Part shown: positions 1 through 11,878 of the stretch, piece by piece
Layout: each line of letters begins with the position of its first letter
Position numbering within the stretch: position 1 is the first letter of the stretch
Assembly (NCBI GenBank): GCA_021399435.1
Contig: JAJTUP010000007.1
Location: 248,001 to 312,000, forward strand
Reading direction: 5' to 3'
DNA length: 64,000 nt
Origin: Diaporthe sp. PMI_573
Taxonomy: Eukaryota > Ascomycota > Sordariomycetes > Diaporthales > Diaporthaceae
The notes under the pieces: generated by a model
The model's database searches: none
What the model was told of the DNA's origin: nothing
What the model saw: the letters and a program-made list of their open reading frames with translations, nothing else
Translations under genes and position numbers: made by a program

Positions 1-1108
1 GAATTTGCTCATCGTCGGTTCCATCGCCGGATTCCTGTGGCTGAGCACTGAAAAAGGCACGCTCGGTGCTACACACCTGTAGGTAGTTCTGGAGAGACGC
101 CGAGCGCATACGTTCATTGTGCATCCGCTCTGCCCACCGCTTCAACCTCGTGTCTGCAAAGATCTCTCCTGAGCTGGCCACCACATGTACAATTACATGG
201 TCGCCGTGGTTCTTCTCATCGTGTGTCCTCTCCGCGTAGGCCTTCGCCTCATGGGCCTCGTGGGCCCCGTGGGTCTGGTGGTCTTCGTGGTCTTCGTGGT
301 CCTCGTGGTCCTGGGCTTTCTCGTCGCCATTCTTCTCATCCTTATTCTTGCCCTGGTTGCACTTGTGGGGTCCGACGCAGATAAAGAGAATACTTGGCAA
401 GCCAATCTCTCGTAGAAGTTCCTTGCGAGGTTTAGCCTCCTCGCTCACCTCCTCGTCACCCACTTCCTTATAGTGCACGTCCTTGGCTCGGGGCTTCTTA
501 GGACGCCCTTTCTTGTCACGAAGATCCTTTTCCTCCTGGACGACTTCTCGTATGGCTATGGCCATGTTGAGCTGGACTAGTCGGAGTTGCCAGCGGACTA
601 GACACATTATTATTAGCGCAGGCAGATGGCAATTTTGCATACGTGGAGATATTTATCCGCGTTTCAGGGGTTTGTTTTCTTTCATCTTACAGACAGTGTC
701 CAATTTCACTCGAGACTTCTCAGCGATCAGAGACACAAGATAGTCCAGAACAGTTCCACCTGAGAGGCCTTGGACAGCCGCTGGTTGTTGGCATTTGTGG
801 CCGAGACTTCGTATACGCTGACTGAACTTCTGCATTTCCGGTATGTCTTGATTCTGAAGGTCGAACAAGGTAGCGAAGTTGGAGACTATCCGAATAATCT
901 CTCTGCTGAATCTGCTCTCAAGCTTGCGATCGAGAGCTTGAACATCGTCCAACAGTGCATCGTAGACCGTACAGAAAATAAGACGCCGCTGGAGCCATTC
1001 ACCCTGTGCAACATTGATCATCACAGGAAGGACGAGGTTCTCAAGAGTCTGAAGCCCGACTGTCGGGTGTACCACCCTGATTGTTGGGCGTGGTGAGCCG
1101 GGGGCCAT
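1..1108 (-). CDS. hypothetical protein, C-terminus cut by window edge
   Basis: Not recognised. I read two exons on the minus strand: 1108-691 and 597 to the window edge. They are joined across a 93-bp intron (690-598) with donor GTAAGA, branch GCTAATA and acceptor TAG; the join keeps frame (phase 1) and the frame stays open to base 1. Exon 1 encodes an alpha-helical, charged stretch. Exon 2 has a basic patch (KKGRPKKPRAK), then a run of about 40 residues rich in His, Asp and Glu built on a repeated D-H-E unit (about bases 230-350), then a helical segment. The start at 1108 (MAPGSPRPT) was chosen because the 32 codons upstream in the same frame look like untranslated leader; an upstream exon is possible. 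The CVGPHKC pair could be part of a zinc site, but I cannot name a family. Confidence 0.55.
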
Positions 1109-1341
1109 GGGGAAGTAGGTGGGAGAAAGACAACGAATGTATGGCAAGAAAGGGAAGACGAACAGGATGTAAGTAAACTCAACAGACTCACTATGCATAC
1201 ACACAAGGTATGTGTGTTTGCTACCACAGAAGTAGTAGGTAAGTGCAAGTGTTGCAGGTGTTGTGTTTCGGAGGTTGTGGTAGACGTTGCCACAGCAGCT
1301 ACATTATGAACCCTGTGGGCGGTTGGAAATTCACACCCCCC

Positions 1342-1431
1342 CTGTGGGATACCTTCCTGTGGGATACTCTCCTGTGGGATAACCTCCTGTGGGACAACCT
1401 CCTATAGAGTGAAGTCCTGCGAGATAGCCTC
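1342..1431. repeat. tandem 15-bp repeat, six units
   Basis: Six head-to-tail 15-bp units, consensus CTGTGGGATAACCTC. Units 1-4 (1342-1401) are nearly identical; units 5 and 6 (1402-1431) have diverged. It is a minisatellite in the spacer between two divergent hypothetical genes (minus-strand start at 1108, plus-strand start at 2114). No ORF spans it. Confidence 0.85.
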
Positions 1432-2113
1432 TGAAGTGTTACTGCCTAGGGATAAACTCCTAAGCGTACCTAGGCACCCTCCTGGGCAAGGCCTCCCATA
1501 AGTATTATGGTATCAGATAAGAGGAATGCAGCAGCAGAAATTTGGGATCTTCAATTTTATGGAAAGTCTGTTTGTGTAGAAAGGATCGTGAGGGTTATCT
1601 AATGCTGATTTGGAAACCTTTGGTCGTGACTCAGTGCTTTCACTTGAGAACATATCACTGTGAAAGGTGGATGCGTCTGCCTGAGAGAAGTGTTTGGACT
1701 GGCTAGTTTCATCCCATTACAACAAGGAACCCAATGCCTTCGGACCATTCCGCCTGAGTGAGTGGCACCTGTTGGTGACTAGCAGCATTCAGTCACTGGA
1801 CATTTCCCAGGTACACACGGACCACCCACAGCCAGAACGCGCACAGCATTTAAACCCTTCCTCACACCAGAAGGATCCCTCCATCCCTCTCTTCCTTCTC
1901 AAAACAACAGGACCTTCTTTGCAAGTCCATAACTTCTAGCAAGTCTTTGGCAGATCACTGCTTGTATGACCCCGTCCTGACACCACCCACCTGTTGACCA
2001 GCAGCAGCAGCATCAAGTGCACAAGTCCGTCAACAACAAACGGACAAACAAACAACAGACCATCAGCGCCACCATCATCAGAAAGAGAAGTACAGAACGG
2101 ACCATTTGAAAAC

Positions 2114-3305
2114 ATGGAGTTTGTTATGGCAGACCCTGTTGGAGCGGGTAAGCCACCATCTCAGCCCCCAGCACAACCAATGGTGGCATGCGAGCAACCC
2201 AGCCTCAAGTATTCTCACACACCTCGAAGAGATGTTGTGAGAGCACAGGTGCTGCAGTGAATTATAATATTGCCGCTAACATACTTTTTTTGAACTTTTG
2301 ACAGGTCCTACCATGGAGGACATCTTGCAGTTCTTGACTGCAAACCCCAGCGTCTTCTACGCTCTCAAGTCTATTGCTGACGAGTCGACAAGCAAAGCCG
2401 TCAGCAGCCGAGACCACAAGCATATGGCAGAAAAGAAGAAGTATGCGCGAAACATCCATTCCATGCTCCTGAATCTCGTTGCAAACTCCAACCTTGAACT
2501 GGTTGACAGCGGCAACATCCCCGAGTCAACAAAGGCGAGCGCTGAACGCATTCGCCATGCGCAATACGAAGTCCCACTGCGCATGCCCCTGCCTCTATTC
2601 TGGTCAGCGGACCACGGCACTCCTTCCGCCAGGCCTAGAGCTGCCTCTGAAGACAGCGACTCGAGCGACTCGAGCGATGATTCAGGTCACAAACGCAACA
2701 ACACCGATGACCTCGTCCGTCGCCTCGCTGTCAGTGTGGATCCCAATTTCGCATATCCGCCTGAGCTCTTCAAGATACGCCCCGATGCGACTGATGCAGC
2801 TGCCGGTGATACTCATCCTCCTGCCGCCACCCTCCCGCGTTCTCCCTCCTGGTCATACGGAACTCTGTACACAGTGGGATACGAAGAGGACGCCACCACC
2901 GACGAGTTTCGCGAGAAGCTGGCGCAGATGAACCTGAAGCTGCCTGAGATCGTGCTCAACCTTGGCCGCCTTGTCGTGACCAGCAAGCTAACGAACAACC
3001 CCGACGGCAGCAACTGGTCACCGTCAGACTACACCGTCATGGTGGACATGCAGTCGGAGAGCAAACCAGTCTGGCTGCTTTGCGACTCCCATGCCTCCGG
3101 CTGGCTCAGGCGCCTCAACCACCGTGATGGAACGCAGTGGGACATCGACAGGGTCCGGCAGCTTTTCGACAGGCGTGCCATGGATCTGGCACTCCTCTAT
3201 CCGCGCATCGATGACTGGGAGTCCAGCAAGAACACCTGGCCCGCCTTGCAGGCCCGTATCTCTCAGACGGCCATGAAGCTCGGCCTTCGTCTCCTAAACC
3301 TGTGA
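2114..3305 (+). CDS. hypothetical protein (346 aa, two exons)
   Basis: Not recognised. Exon 1 is 2114-2147 (MEFVMADPVGA plus one base). A 157-bp intron (2148-2304: donor GTAAGC, branch GCTAAC at about 2275, acceptor ACAG) follows, and exon 2 is 2305-3305. The join restores phase 1 and gives GPTMEDILQFL at the junction. The protein is soluble, without signal peptide or membrane segment. Residues about 120-135 are an acidic Ser/Asp run (SDSSDSSDDS) that looks like a kinase-target linker. The C-terminal 130 residues look folded (Trp- and Leu-rich, ending WPALQARISQTAMKLGLRLL). The nearest ATG in the long frame (2311, METEDIL-type start after the acceptor) would also give a protein, so the tiny first exon rests on splice signals alone. 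Confidence 0.7.
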
Positions 3306-4660
3306 CGTTGTCTCTGGAGAGCGCAGGCGGCAATGGCTCGTCGATTCATGGGTACAACGAAAAAAGGTTCAGGAAGAATGGTGACAGGAGATCTTTTGGT
3401 TGCGGAGGAGCACACTTTTCGGCACCTTGCCATTCGTCAATTTTCTGGGTTTCCCTTTCCTGGCAGGGATGAGGGAACGGACGTGCGAAGTAGGAATCCC
3501 TCGGTAGCGTAACAGTACACGCTATTAAAATGTACAGCACAGATTCATGCAATCTCTTGAAAGATATTGGTGTGTGATGATGACACAGTAGTTGCGTGAC
3601 ATGCTAGCAGGATAACTGCGCCGTTGGCCCCCTGGTAATTATTACCCGTTGGCATCGAGTCGACTCTCTACAGCCGTGGCTCTGATGATACTCTCTGGGT
3701 TGCAGAATACTTTTCGACCTCGTCACCCGTATTATATTACCACAGTAATCTAGGTAAGCACAATATCATCCCCGTGCCGTAAATACACCTTAGAATCGCC
3801 AGAGAATTAACAATGGTAGGTGGCTATTGAACGGAGGCTGCTGGTAATGCTTTGAGGACGAGGACCAGAGTCTTCATAATCGCTCACAAGCAATGTCGCA
3901 GCTGGCATGACAGTCTTAAGCCAGTGCCTTGCAGTCGGTAAAGCAAACAATATGCTCAGACCCCGGAAGAGCCAGTAAGTCAAGCGGCCGGTCTATTATG
4001 GGGCAAACCCACTGTAACACAGCGGTACTTTCTCAGCCAAAGCAGAAGAAAAGCTACAACACACATGGATAATTCTTACCCAAGGTTGATGCTGTGGAGC
4101 TCGAGTTTGGCAAGGAAACGTTCGAAGACCCAAAATCTTGCACACAAAATATATGCTCCCTCGCAACGTAAATGGTTGGTGCAAGCGCTTGACTCGTCGA
4201 CGGAAACTGGAGAGGCTCCTCGCCTGAGCGCAGGGCGAAGACAGAGGGAAGAAAGAGTCAGGGATTCAAGCTGGTACCCCCCCCCCCCCGCAATTTTCTC
4301 AAGCCAGGAGCGGCACAGCCTACAAATGCGGCTCTGCAGCGTCGCATTTATGGCGCTCAGACATGCAATTGGCGGCGGATAGGATCCTACATATGCTCCA
4401 GGTGCCTGCAGTTGGATGGTCGATCAGAAAACAGGCATTTTACTGCAGCAAGAAGGGGGCAGATGATTTCGAGCAATTTTGACAATTCGATGTCTTTTAT
4501 TTCGTACAGCTTTTCAACCTCATTGCTCGCTTTTCACTCTCACGTCCAAAGTCTATGGTAACAAGTCTCCCACAGCAGCAATGCCCACGGCATCCAACAT
4601 TCTCAAGCGGAGCGCCCTGGCGCTACCGTTTTTTGTTCTTGCGACAATTTGCTTCGTGAG
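3306..4660. other. intergenic, nothing recognised
   Basis: About 1.35 kb with no ORF of convincing composition on either strand. It holds a 13-base cytosine run near 4266-4280 and some AT-rich stretches. Confidence 0.6.
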
Positions 4661-5747
4661 ATGGACGTCGATCTACTGGCCGCAAATAACCAGCCCTTCA
4701 TCAAAACACGCCAGCTCACATGGCCCGGAGGCTCAGTTCCCATGCTCTGGGACGTTTTCCACATCGACTTCCTGGATGAGATATGTCGAGGTATCACACC
4801 AACGTTCGCGCCGTCCACTTTCGGATATGACCCAATAGCGTGGTGGCAGATGTTCTCCTTCCTTATGGACCTGGGGCCCGTGTACACCGTGTGGATGCTG
4901 GAGTCTTGTCGCCCGGGCAATGCGTCGACGCCTGCTGCTTTGTGAGCTCAGCTCCCTGGTTTTCGGCACGCGCTGGTTTTGGGGTGGATATAGACTAACA
5001 ATGGAATGCAGGAGTTGATTGTTCATATTCATCGCCCAGCTCTTCGGCATTGGCAAAATTGGCCCTGTCTTCTACGGGCTGTGCTATGTCTTCTGCCCCT
5101 CGGCAACGGAGCTCAGTCGACAACGGCCTTCGAGCGTCAAGGCCCAGCCCAGTCGCGCCCTACCCAAGGGGGCCATCTGGCCGTTGTTGCCACTCCTGCT
5201 CCTTTTCCACAACAGCCACGTGTTTGGCATGTATCTGGCTTCGGAATTTTCGACGCGTCAGCTTTGGACGTGGCTGTGGCAGTTCTCTCCAGCCTGGATC
5301 GGAATCTGCTTCTTCGCGGCCCCGCGGATTTTTGACCTAAACTCCCCCTCCAAGAGGAACAACTATCTCTCGTCCTCGACGTTCGTTCTCCTCGTACTCA
5401 GCCTGATCTCGGCCGTGGTCTGGATCACTCTCCTGGTTTCTAGTCCGTATTCACTGTCTATGCTGTTCATCCCTGAGGCGGGAGCCCAGGTGGGCTTTGT
5501 CGAACACTCTCGGAGGGCCCTGCAGATCGACGAGTTGTCCAGTATCGGAGCCGCCTACCTGTGACTGGTGTATTTGTTCTTCGACCTCAGCTCCGCGGGT
5601 CTAGCGGATATCACCTGGGTTGTCACACGGACCGCCCTGCTCCCTGTGGTAGCTGTTTTGGCTGGGCCTGGCGTTGCTGTGGCTGTAGGCTGGTTGCTGC
5701 GAGAAGGAAAGCTGTCAACTGTCTCGCAGAATGAACCCCGGGAGTAG
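4661..5747 (+). pseudogene. broken integral-membrane protein, terpene-cyclase-like
   Basis: A two-exon gene for a polytopic membrane protein of about 340 residues. Exon 1 starts at ATG 4661 (MDVDLLAANNQPF) and ends at 4941. The intron 4942-5011 has donor GTGAGC, branch ACTAAC and acceptor GCAG. Exon 2 runs to TAG 5745-5747. Two in-frame TGA codons interrupt exon 2, at 5016-5018 (just after the splice) and 5562-5564; hydrophobic coding sequence continues smoothly past both, so I call it a pseudogene. Both stops sit where Trp would fit (one-base change TGG to TGA). Features such as LMDLGPVYTVWMLESCRPGN and FIAQLFGIGKIGPVFYGLCY resemble small fungal transmembrane cyclases of meroterpenoid pathways; that assignment is by remembered family character only. 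No other secondary-metabolism gene is adjacent. Confidence 0.5.
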
Positions 5748-6793
5748 ATGCCCACGCTCAAAAAGGGCGTGTGGCGCTGCTACGAGGGATCCTAGTCACC
5801 AGCGCCGCCATGGCCTCGCCGTCAATGGCCGCCCTTTCTTGGGAGAGTGCCAACGATCATACCTAGTATCGAGTGCCTGTTTTCTGGGTGACTTCGAAGG
5901 AATAGATATACGGAAGCTGCTACAGTTAGGAGGGCGAGCCCCTGTGTCTTAGGAAAGATTGGGTCCAGATGGAAAGTATGAGCTATGGAATGAAAGCATG
6001 GACGCTGGTCTTACACTGTTCACATGACTAGTCCGCACATATCGCAGAGTTCCGGCTAGCCAGACAAGGCACAAACTCGATTCACCCTCTCATACTCTCG
6101 CCTCCACCATCATATTCTTACAACTAGATATCAGTATCTTACGCCTGCTATAAACAACCTTGATCGCCTCTACTGCGATACACATCCTGCCGCACATCGG
6201 CCAAAAATGGCAACACGTGGTGGATCTATGTGATTTGTGATCACAATATAGCCCATCATGGGATTCAACAAGTGTACGGTACTCAGCCGAAGGGCCAGGC
6301 GCTCCCGCGCATGCCTCAGAGCCATTTTCGTCCCGGGGGTGAGTGGGGTGGGGGGGGGCAGAAATCGTTTATAGAAAATTTACAACAATGGAAGCATTAC
6401 TCAAGTGCGAACAATTTCATCCGATAAACGTTTTGATGACAAAGCTTTGTTTGAATTGTTTCTCGATCTGATAAACCAGAGGTCAAGATGTCCGTAAACA
6501 ATTTCCGTCCATTTGTGTGACTGCCTCAAATTCATCCCAAAATCAGACCGGCCCATTTCAAGAGCCACCAACCGCCAAAATGTAAGTCCTCGCTGTTTGC
6601 CTGACCCAGCTCGGGTAGAAGATCATCCATGGAGTGAGAATTTGAAAGGCCCAGAAGCTGATAAGATCAGAAGATCGAGTGAGGAATGCGTTCCAGAGCT
6701 TGACCACTATCTTCCCAGAGGAGGCATTAGTACGAATTGGGTCACAATTTGCCGCCGCTGGACATTTGCAAACGTACCACTTCCATGCCCACC
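5748..6793. other. intergenic, nothing recognised
   Basis: About 1 kb between the broken membrane-protein gene and the 3' end of the expansin-like gene. The ORFs present are short, with no domain features. A G-run (10 G) lies near 6350. Confidence 0.6.
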
Positions 6794-7186
6794 TCAGTTG
6801 AGCTCCCAGGTCACCTGGATCCTCCCAGCGGAGAGGGGAGAGAGGGCCTGGAAAACAGCCGGGCTGACGTCGATGCTGCCAGTGGCACACGAAGGGCACA
6901 GGTCGACGACCCGGGCGGTCGTGCTCCTGCCGTTGTAGTGGATGGTCGCGACCCTGTCGCAGCCGCCGCCGCTGTTGTAGACGGCAGAACTGACAGCGGC
7001 AACTGCGTCGGTGTTGGTGTTCGTCTCGCCACAGGCGCCGAGGCCCGGGTAGTAATAGGTCATGTCGCCGCTGTAGCTGGCGGCTGAGGCGTCCACGGCG
7101 GGAGAGCGGGTGTCGATGGTGGCTGCGCTGCCGAGGGTGGCTGCCATGAGGGCGGCGAGCTTGGTGATTGTGTTGATGGACATCAT
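6794..7186 (-). CDS. small secreted double-psi beta-barrel (expansin/RlpA-like) protein
   Basis: Single exon, 130 aa. Residues 1-21 form a signal peptide (SINTITKLAALMAATLGSA). The mature part has the hallmarks of fungal expansin-like/barwin-type secreted proteins: YSGDMTYYYPGLGACGET at its start, a middle GGGCDRVATIHYNGRSTTARVVDLC block, and an end GSIDVSPAVFQALSPLSAGRIQVTW. Four Cys (GACGET, GGGCD, DLCPSC) could form the two usual disulfides. The catalytic-type Asp of the fold is in VVDLCPSC. These proteins are extracellular, bind or loosen cell-wall glycans, and are often induced during plant contact; no enzyme activity is implied here. Two adjacent Met codons (7186 and 7183) are equivalent starts. 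Confidence 0.85.
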   Translation of the reverse strand: MMSINTITKLAALMAATLGSAATIDTRSPAVDASAASYSGDMTYYYPGLGACGETNTNTDAVAAVSSAVYNSGGGCDRVATIHYNGRSTTARVVDLCPSCATGSIDVSPAVFQALSPLSAGRIQVTWELN

Positions 7187-9050
7187 GATGATGGTTTGAT
7201 TTGGTATAATTCAACTTGGGTATTTTGCGAATGGGAAAGTGTCAGATCTGCTTGTAATATGTGTTGGATTTGAGTTGAAGCGGAGGAGAGGTTGAGTGAG
7301 TAGGGCATGATATTTATATCTAGAGATTCCAATGCGAAGACTCGCTCTCCTCTGCTCCAGAGATCAACTTGGTTTTCCAGAGGCCAGGCTCCAGCCTCAT
7401 CACACTCCCAGTCTGGTGGTACAGTTGGACATCCCACAAGCCTTGAGCCGCTTCCTCCCTCTTTGACAGCCATGAGTAATATCCCCGGCTTATGATCCCC
7501 GACCTGTTTCCTCCAGCTCTTCACTCCCAGCTTTCGATCTGTATCTGAAGATACCCTGCTTGGGATCTCCGGCTCATCATCTCCATCATCTGAACTCCTG
7601 CTTGTGGTGTCCTTGTGCTTCCTGGTCTCAGTAATGTCATCCCCGAGTTTGGCCCCCAGTGTCTATTCTTTTCGAAATCTGAGCAGTGTAACTTTGGGAC
7701 AATTAGACAACTCTCGGATATCGGCTCAGCCGTTCTTGTATGTGAATTCCACGTGTGGTACGTGGCACCATAAGCTTATGTATGAAGTTCTAGAAGGGGG
7801 GATGGAAATGACCTGACATGCTCTACTCTGCCTGATAGGCCACTGTCTCCTTGGGTTCCTGACAGCGTTTACTCTTCTTGGCCATTACGTATTTGACCAC
7901 CCCAAGGTGGCGCCCGTTGCTGGTGACTCAACCCTGTGACCTGTCAGGGGCCGTGAGCTTATTCCTAAACACTAATCACCACTGCTTCATTCTGTGAAAC
8001 CTCAGGTGGCTTAGTAGTGTCACTCACGCTTCAGTGGCTCATCACGCATTTCATTGCCAGGAAGTGGCCGTGATATCTGAAAGGGGCATGAATGATGGCG
8101 ATCACCATTACCACAGGTCTCTGAGAGCATAAGCCGGATAGAGCGGGATATGACCGCTCAAGTGGTATGGACATTGCATAGTCCCCGAGGTGTTGATTCG
8201 TGGCACCAGAGTTACACGGTCCTCCGGAACCCTCCCAGAACTTCTACTTGCGACCTGATTTGTTTGGTGCCAGTGTGAGACCGGGCTGTGTGATTCAGAT
8301 TCCTTTGAGGCGTTTTCGCCTTGGATCGCCGAGGCAAAATGGTAGGTAGGATCTGTGGCCGATTTGAAATCCTGACGGTGAGCATGTGAATCATCAATTT
8401 ATTGCCTCAATGTATATGATTCCTTTTCCAAGTGTTTTGAATGATTAGTACTCATACATTATTTACTCTAACCCTCTTATTGCCCTCTGCTCCTGACAAC
8501 GCAGCAACCGACCTCAGGTTGCTTATTCATTACCAGCGGCAATTCATGCCCCTTTTCCCTTTTCATAGTATCAAAAGTCCTCCCTGGATGTATTCCGGAT
8601 GCTGTTGCTATGACCCGTTGCTTCATCCGTCAGACGGGTCTCGAACACAGACTGAAGGTGGGAAGCGAACACTGATTGTCAGGTTGTGCTTACTCATCTA
8701 CCACCGTGATGGTAATTGCTCTGCTACCAAGGCGAAACCAGATCAATTGGATAAGTCGGCTTGGGAGACTGGATGGACGCAGAGTTGCGACTGGTAGTGC
8801 CAGTAGGACTGCTGACGGTGGCTAGCGGGCTATAGTTTTGGGCAGCAGGGCCCGGCTCGTCTCCAGGATTGGAGAACTGGACCGCATCGCAAGGCTCGGT
8901 CAGGATAGAAGAGCGCTTAGACTCTCCAGTTTTTCAGAGCTTGCATCGTTAACCTGATATCATCCTCCATCTTCTGGCAGCGGGCCTTGAACTGAGGTGA
9001 TGCGAGCAAACGCGAGGCTTTCTAGTTGTAGAAATGGCGGTGCGACCCTC
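7187..9050. other. intergenic, nothing recognised
   Basis: About 1.9 kb upstream of the expansin-like gene and downstream of the 9.1-10.9 kb gene. Only scattered short ORFs. The 7190-7600 part would be the promoter and leader of the secreted-protein gene. Confidence 0.6.
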
Positions 9051-10899
9051 TCAAAGAGAGAAGCTTTTCTCATAATCTTCCATACACGAGCTCAAGAATG
9101 CCTTCGAAACTCTCAAGTGCCCGTCAAACTGAGCTTGTGGAAGCTGGACGACGCCGCTCAGGCCGCCGCTCGGTTCGAGATAATCTCTCACTAGCCGCAC
9201 AATGTGCTCAGCCACACAAGCTGATTCCCACTTAAGTCGCCGATATTTTCCTTTCGGCCTCGGATCGAGTTTTGTATGTCGGGGTGAGCGATCCGACGGA
9301 TCACATTTGCTCGTCCCGAAATCGTGATCGATACGATGCTGGGTATATATGTCGCGCGGCGCAATGTTTTCACTCCATCCGTACTGGGCTGCAGTTGGGT
9401 CCAGGATGAACTGAAGTCCCGATTCGGTCTTCAGTATTGCAACCGTATGCATCGGTTCCATGTTAAATATGGGATCCCCGCTCAGAAGGAGCAACACTGG
9501 AGTGTGGGCATTCTTTGGTAGGAAGTCAAGAAACTTGATCTTGACACACGATGCTATAATGAAACACGGACTATTAGCTTACCGCTATGGGTAAATAAGG
9601 GCTATGATCTTTCGATAATGACACAGGCTAGGCGTGTTACTCACCACGGAAGAAATACTCCAGCAGAGCTCGTGCCGAAGTTTTGATGGCGCAACACCAA
9701 AGAGCATGAAGCGCTGCCTTCACTTCTGGCAGAGAAAGGTCCATTTCTGCAGGAATCCCGGGGTATCGGGACTTTGAGTTCTGTTCAATCGCCGTAGGAT
9801 CGCTGAAAGTGGCTTTTACGATGCCATCAGCCGCCTCCACCGTGTGGAAGGCTCTATACCTGCCAGTGTTGGACAGGATGTACTGGAAGAACGCCACCTG
9901 GAAGAGGTGGGCGAGGCGGTAGAGTCTCTCCGTCTCCTGGCAAGACACTTGGCCTGATAGTCTGTCGAGTGGGAGGAAGCTCAGCTCGAGAGGAGCCATT
10001 CGTCTCAGTGCCGCAGGATCGCGATTTTCCCATGGCTTTTCGACTTTACAGTCTGCGTCTTTGCGGCCCCGGGCCTCCCAGCTCAGATACTCCAGAAGGA
10101 GGCATGTGTGCTCATTGTATACAGGGTTTTGTTGTCGGATGTCTGTTCCGGGACGAATGTGGCACACCAGGTAGAGAACTTCGCAGAACATCCCATGTTT
10201 CATGAAAGAGGGATAGCTGTCGAGTTGGAGACTATCTGCTCGATCCAAAAGATGGAAGAGATTCTTCAAAATTTCGTCCCCGTGTCGCGTCCTCATCAAG
10301 TCCCTGTCATGGACTTTTGTGTAATACTTAAATACGTTGAAGGCGTGATCGTACACTTCATGCATACAAAGCGCGTCTTTATCGGAGTCATGAATGTTCT
10401 CGTATTCTTCGGGGCTCGGTAGACAGCCGAAGAACATATTGACAGGATTTAAGTCGGCTACTATGGCCTTCCCGACGTCTTCTTTGACCTCTGGAATGCA
10501 AGGCTGCGCAGTTAGGCGGGTGAACTTCGAGAAGACATTCCGCGGATCGGTAGGAACAGTGGCGCCAGTGGCGCGGTGCTCGCGAAGATGATGTGAGAAT
10601 ATCTCACGCAGCTCTGGTGAGAGATCCTCCGCCATTCTACGGAGCGCCGCAAGAACCAATTCCGGAATGGCTTTGAAGCTATCGTTGTCCATGAGTCCCA
10701 AGGCGCTGTTGTGCCTGTTGGTATTTGATCGCTCTTCAGCAAGGGTCGATGACTGCGGGAGCCTTGGGAACCAACGGTGTTAGCCGCAAACTTCTACAAC
10801 AGACAAATGGTTCCTCAAGCGGCTTCATACACTCACCTGCGAGTTACGATAGTCTTTGACGGGCGAAACCCAGTAGCTTGGTGCGTTGAGGAGCTGCAT
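9051..10899 (-). CDS. conserved-type hypothetical protein (557 aa, three exons)
   Basis: Exons on the minus strand: 10899-10837, 10752-9645 and 9553-9051. Intron 1 has donor GTGAGT, branch GGCTAAC and acceptor CGCAG; intron 2 has donor GTGAGT, branch GCTAATA and acceptor ATAG. All phases agree (0, then 1). The product begins MQLLNAPSYWVSPVKDYRNS. It is soluble, helical and without signal peptide. The last exon contains a block (MHTVAILKTESGLQFILDPTAAQYGW) resembling the C-terminal part of a fungal hypothetical family in which a stored peptide or protein tail is described as 'usual for target use'; I do not know its function. Exon 2 is rich in Leu/His/Glu helices (for example HHLREHRATGATVP). 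An alternative start is ATG 10692, which would skip exon 1. Confidence 0.7.
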
Positions 10900-11878
10900 G
10901 TGTACCGAGGGCGGTCGGGAAACGGCGACGATTTGCAGAAAGGCAGGCAAGCAGGAAACAAAAAGATCTTGCAGTTGATTTCCCCATTTTCACACGATCT
11001 TTTGTGCATTGCTTAGTCGGCACAGGCTAGGTTCTGCGAGGACGAGGTTCCTTGGTCTGTGAAAGCGACATCTGGATATACATGGCTGCTCCACCCTCGG
11101 ACGGGGACGGGGATCTTTGAGCGTGCACCTGGCTTGCAAGAAGTCCCACTGGCGACTGTATGCAGATGGCAGGTGTCTATTCACTGCTAATTCACAGAGA
11201 ACGCCACCCTAGGGCATGCAGGCTCTTTGTGGCCATTCAGGAAGACGATGACTCTGAGTATACATCTTCAGAGACATAACAGCAAATGTAGCCCTCAATG
11301 GCTGCTACGCATCATGCATAAAGAATTACTTAATAGTCTGGCCATCCAAAGTGAATTGTCATGTATACAGTGCCTCTGAGTTCCTGGAAGTACTACGACG
11401 ACCACCCAAAGCCTCTCCCAACCATACCCTCAAGGATGTGGGTGATGCACTAGACGAATCCCTGATCTTCGCGCCGAGGCATGAGGCTACAGCCGTGTGC
11501 TTGCCTGCTGAGATTCATGGTCGTCGAGGCTGGTCTCGTCGCTAATGCCAATTTGATGGGACGGGAAGCTTGGTGAGACGAGAGGCTATCAGACGGGAGA
11601 GCGATGGGACGGCAGCTACATTGGACTAACGCGCTTTGAATCACAACTATGGAAAGCAGATCACGTCTACCTACTCCCTCAAGACTCCATTTCGCCCTTG
11701 TCTCTGCGGATTGGAACGACCATAATTCATTCCGGAGCCTCCAACCACATGTAGAGCTCCCGGGACATCATGCAAGTAAACTTTGGCGCCAGCATACCTC
11801 GGCTATGTAACGGTATCTGGCGACCAAATACGCTAAACCTTGGAATCTGCAATACCTGTGACGAAGCCTCGCAAACGG
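10900..11878. other. intergenic, nothing recognised
   Basis: About 1 kb between the 5' end of the 557-aa gene and the 3' end of the next minus-strand gene. No supported gene. Confidence 0.6.

Noticed and set aside
1..1108. Left-edge gene as a DUF3435/FluG-type tyrosine recombinase (Starship captain)
   Set aside because: The basic helical patch and Cys/His residues suggested it briefly, but I see no recombinase catalytic residues and the C-terminal finger pattern is not the usual one.
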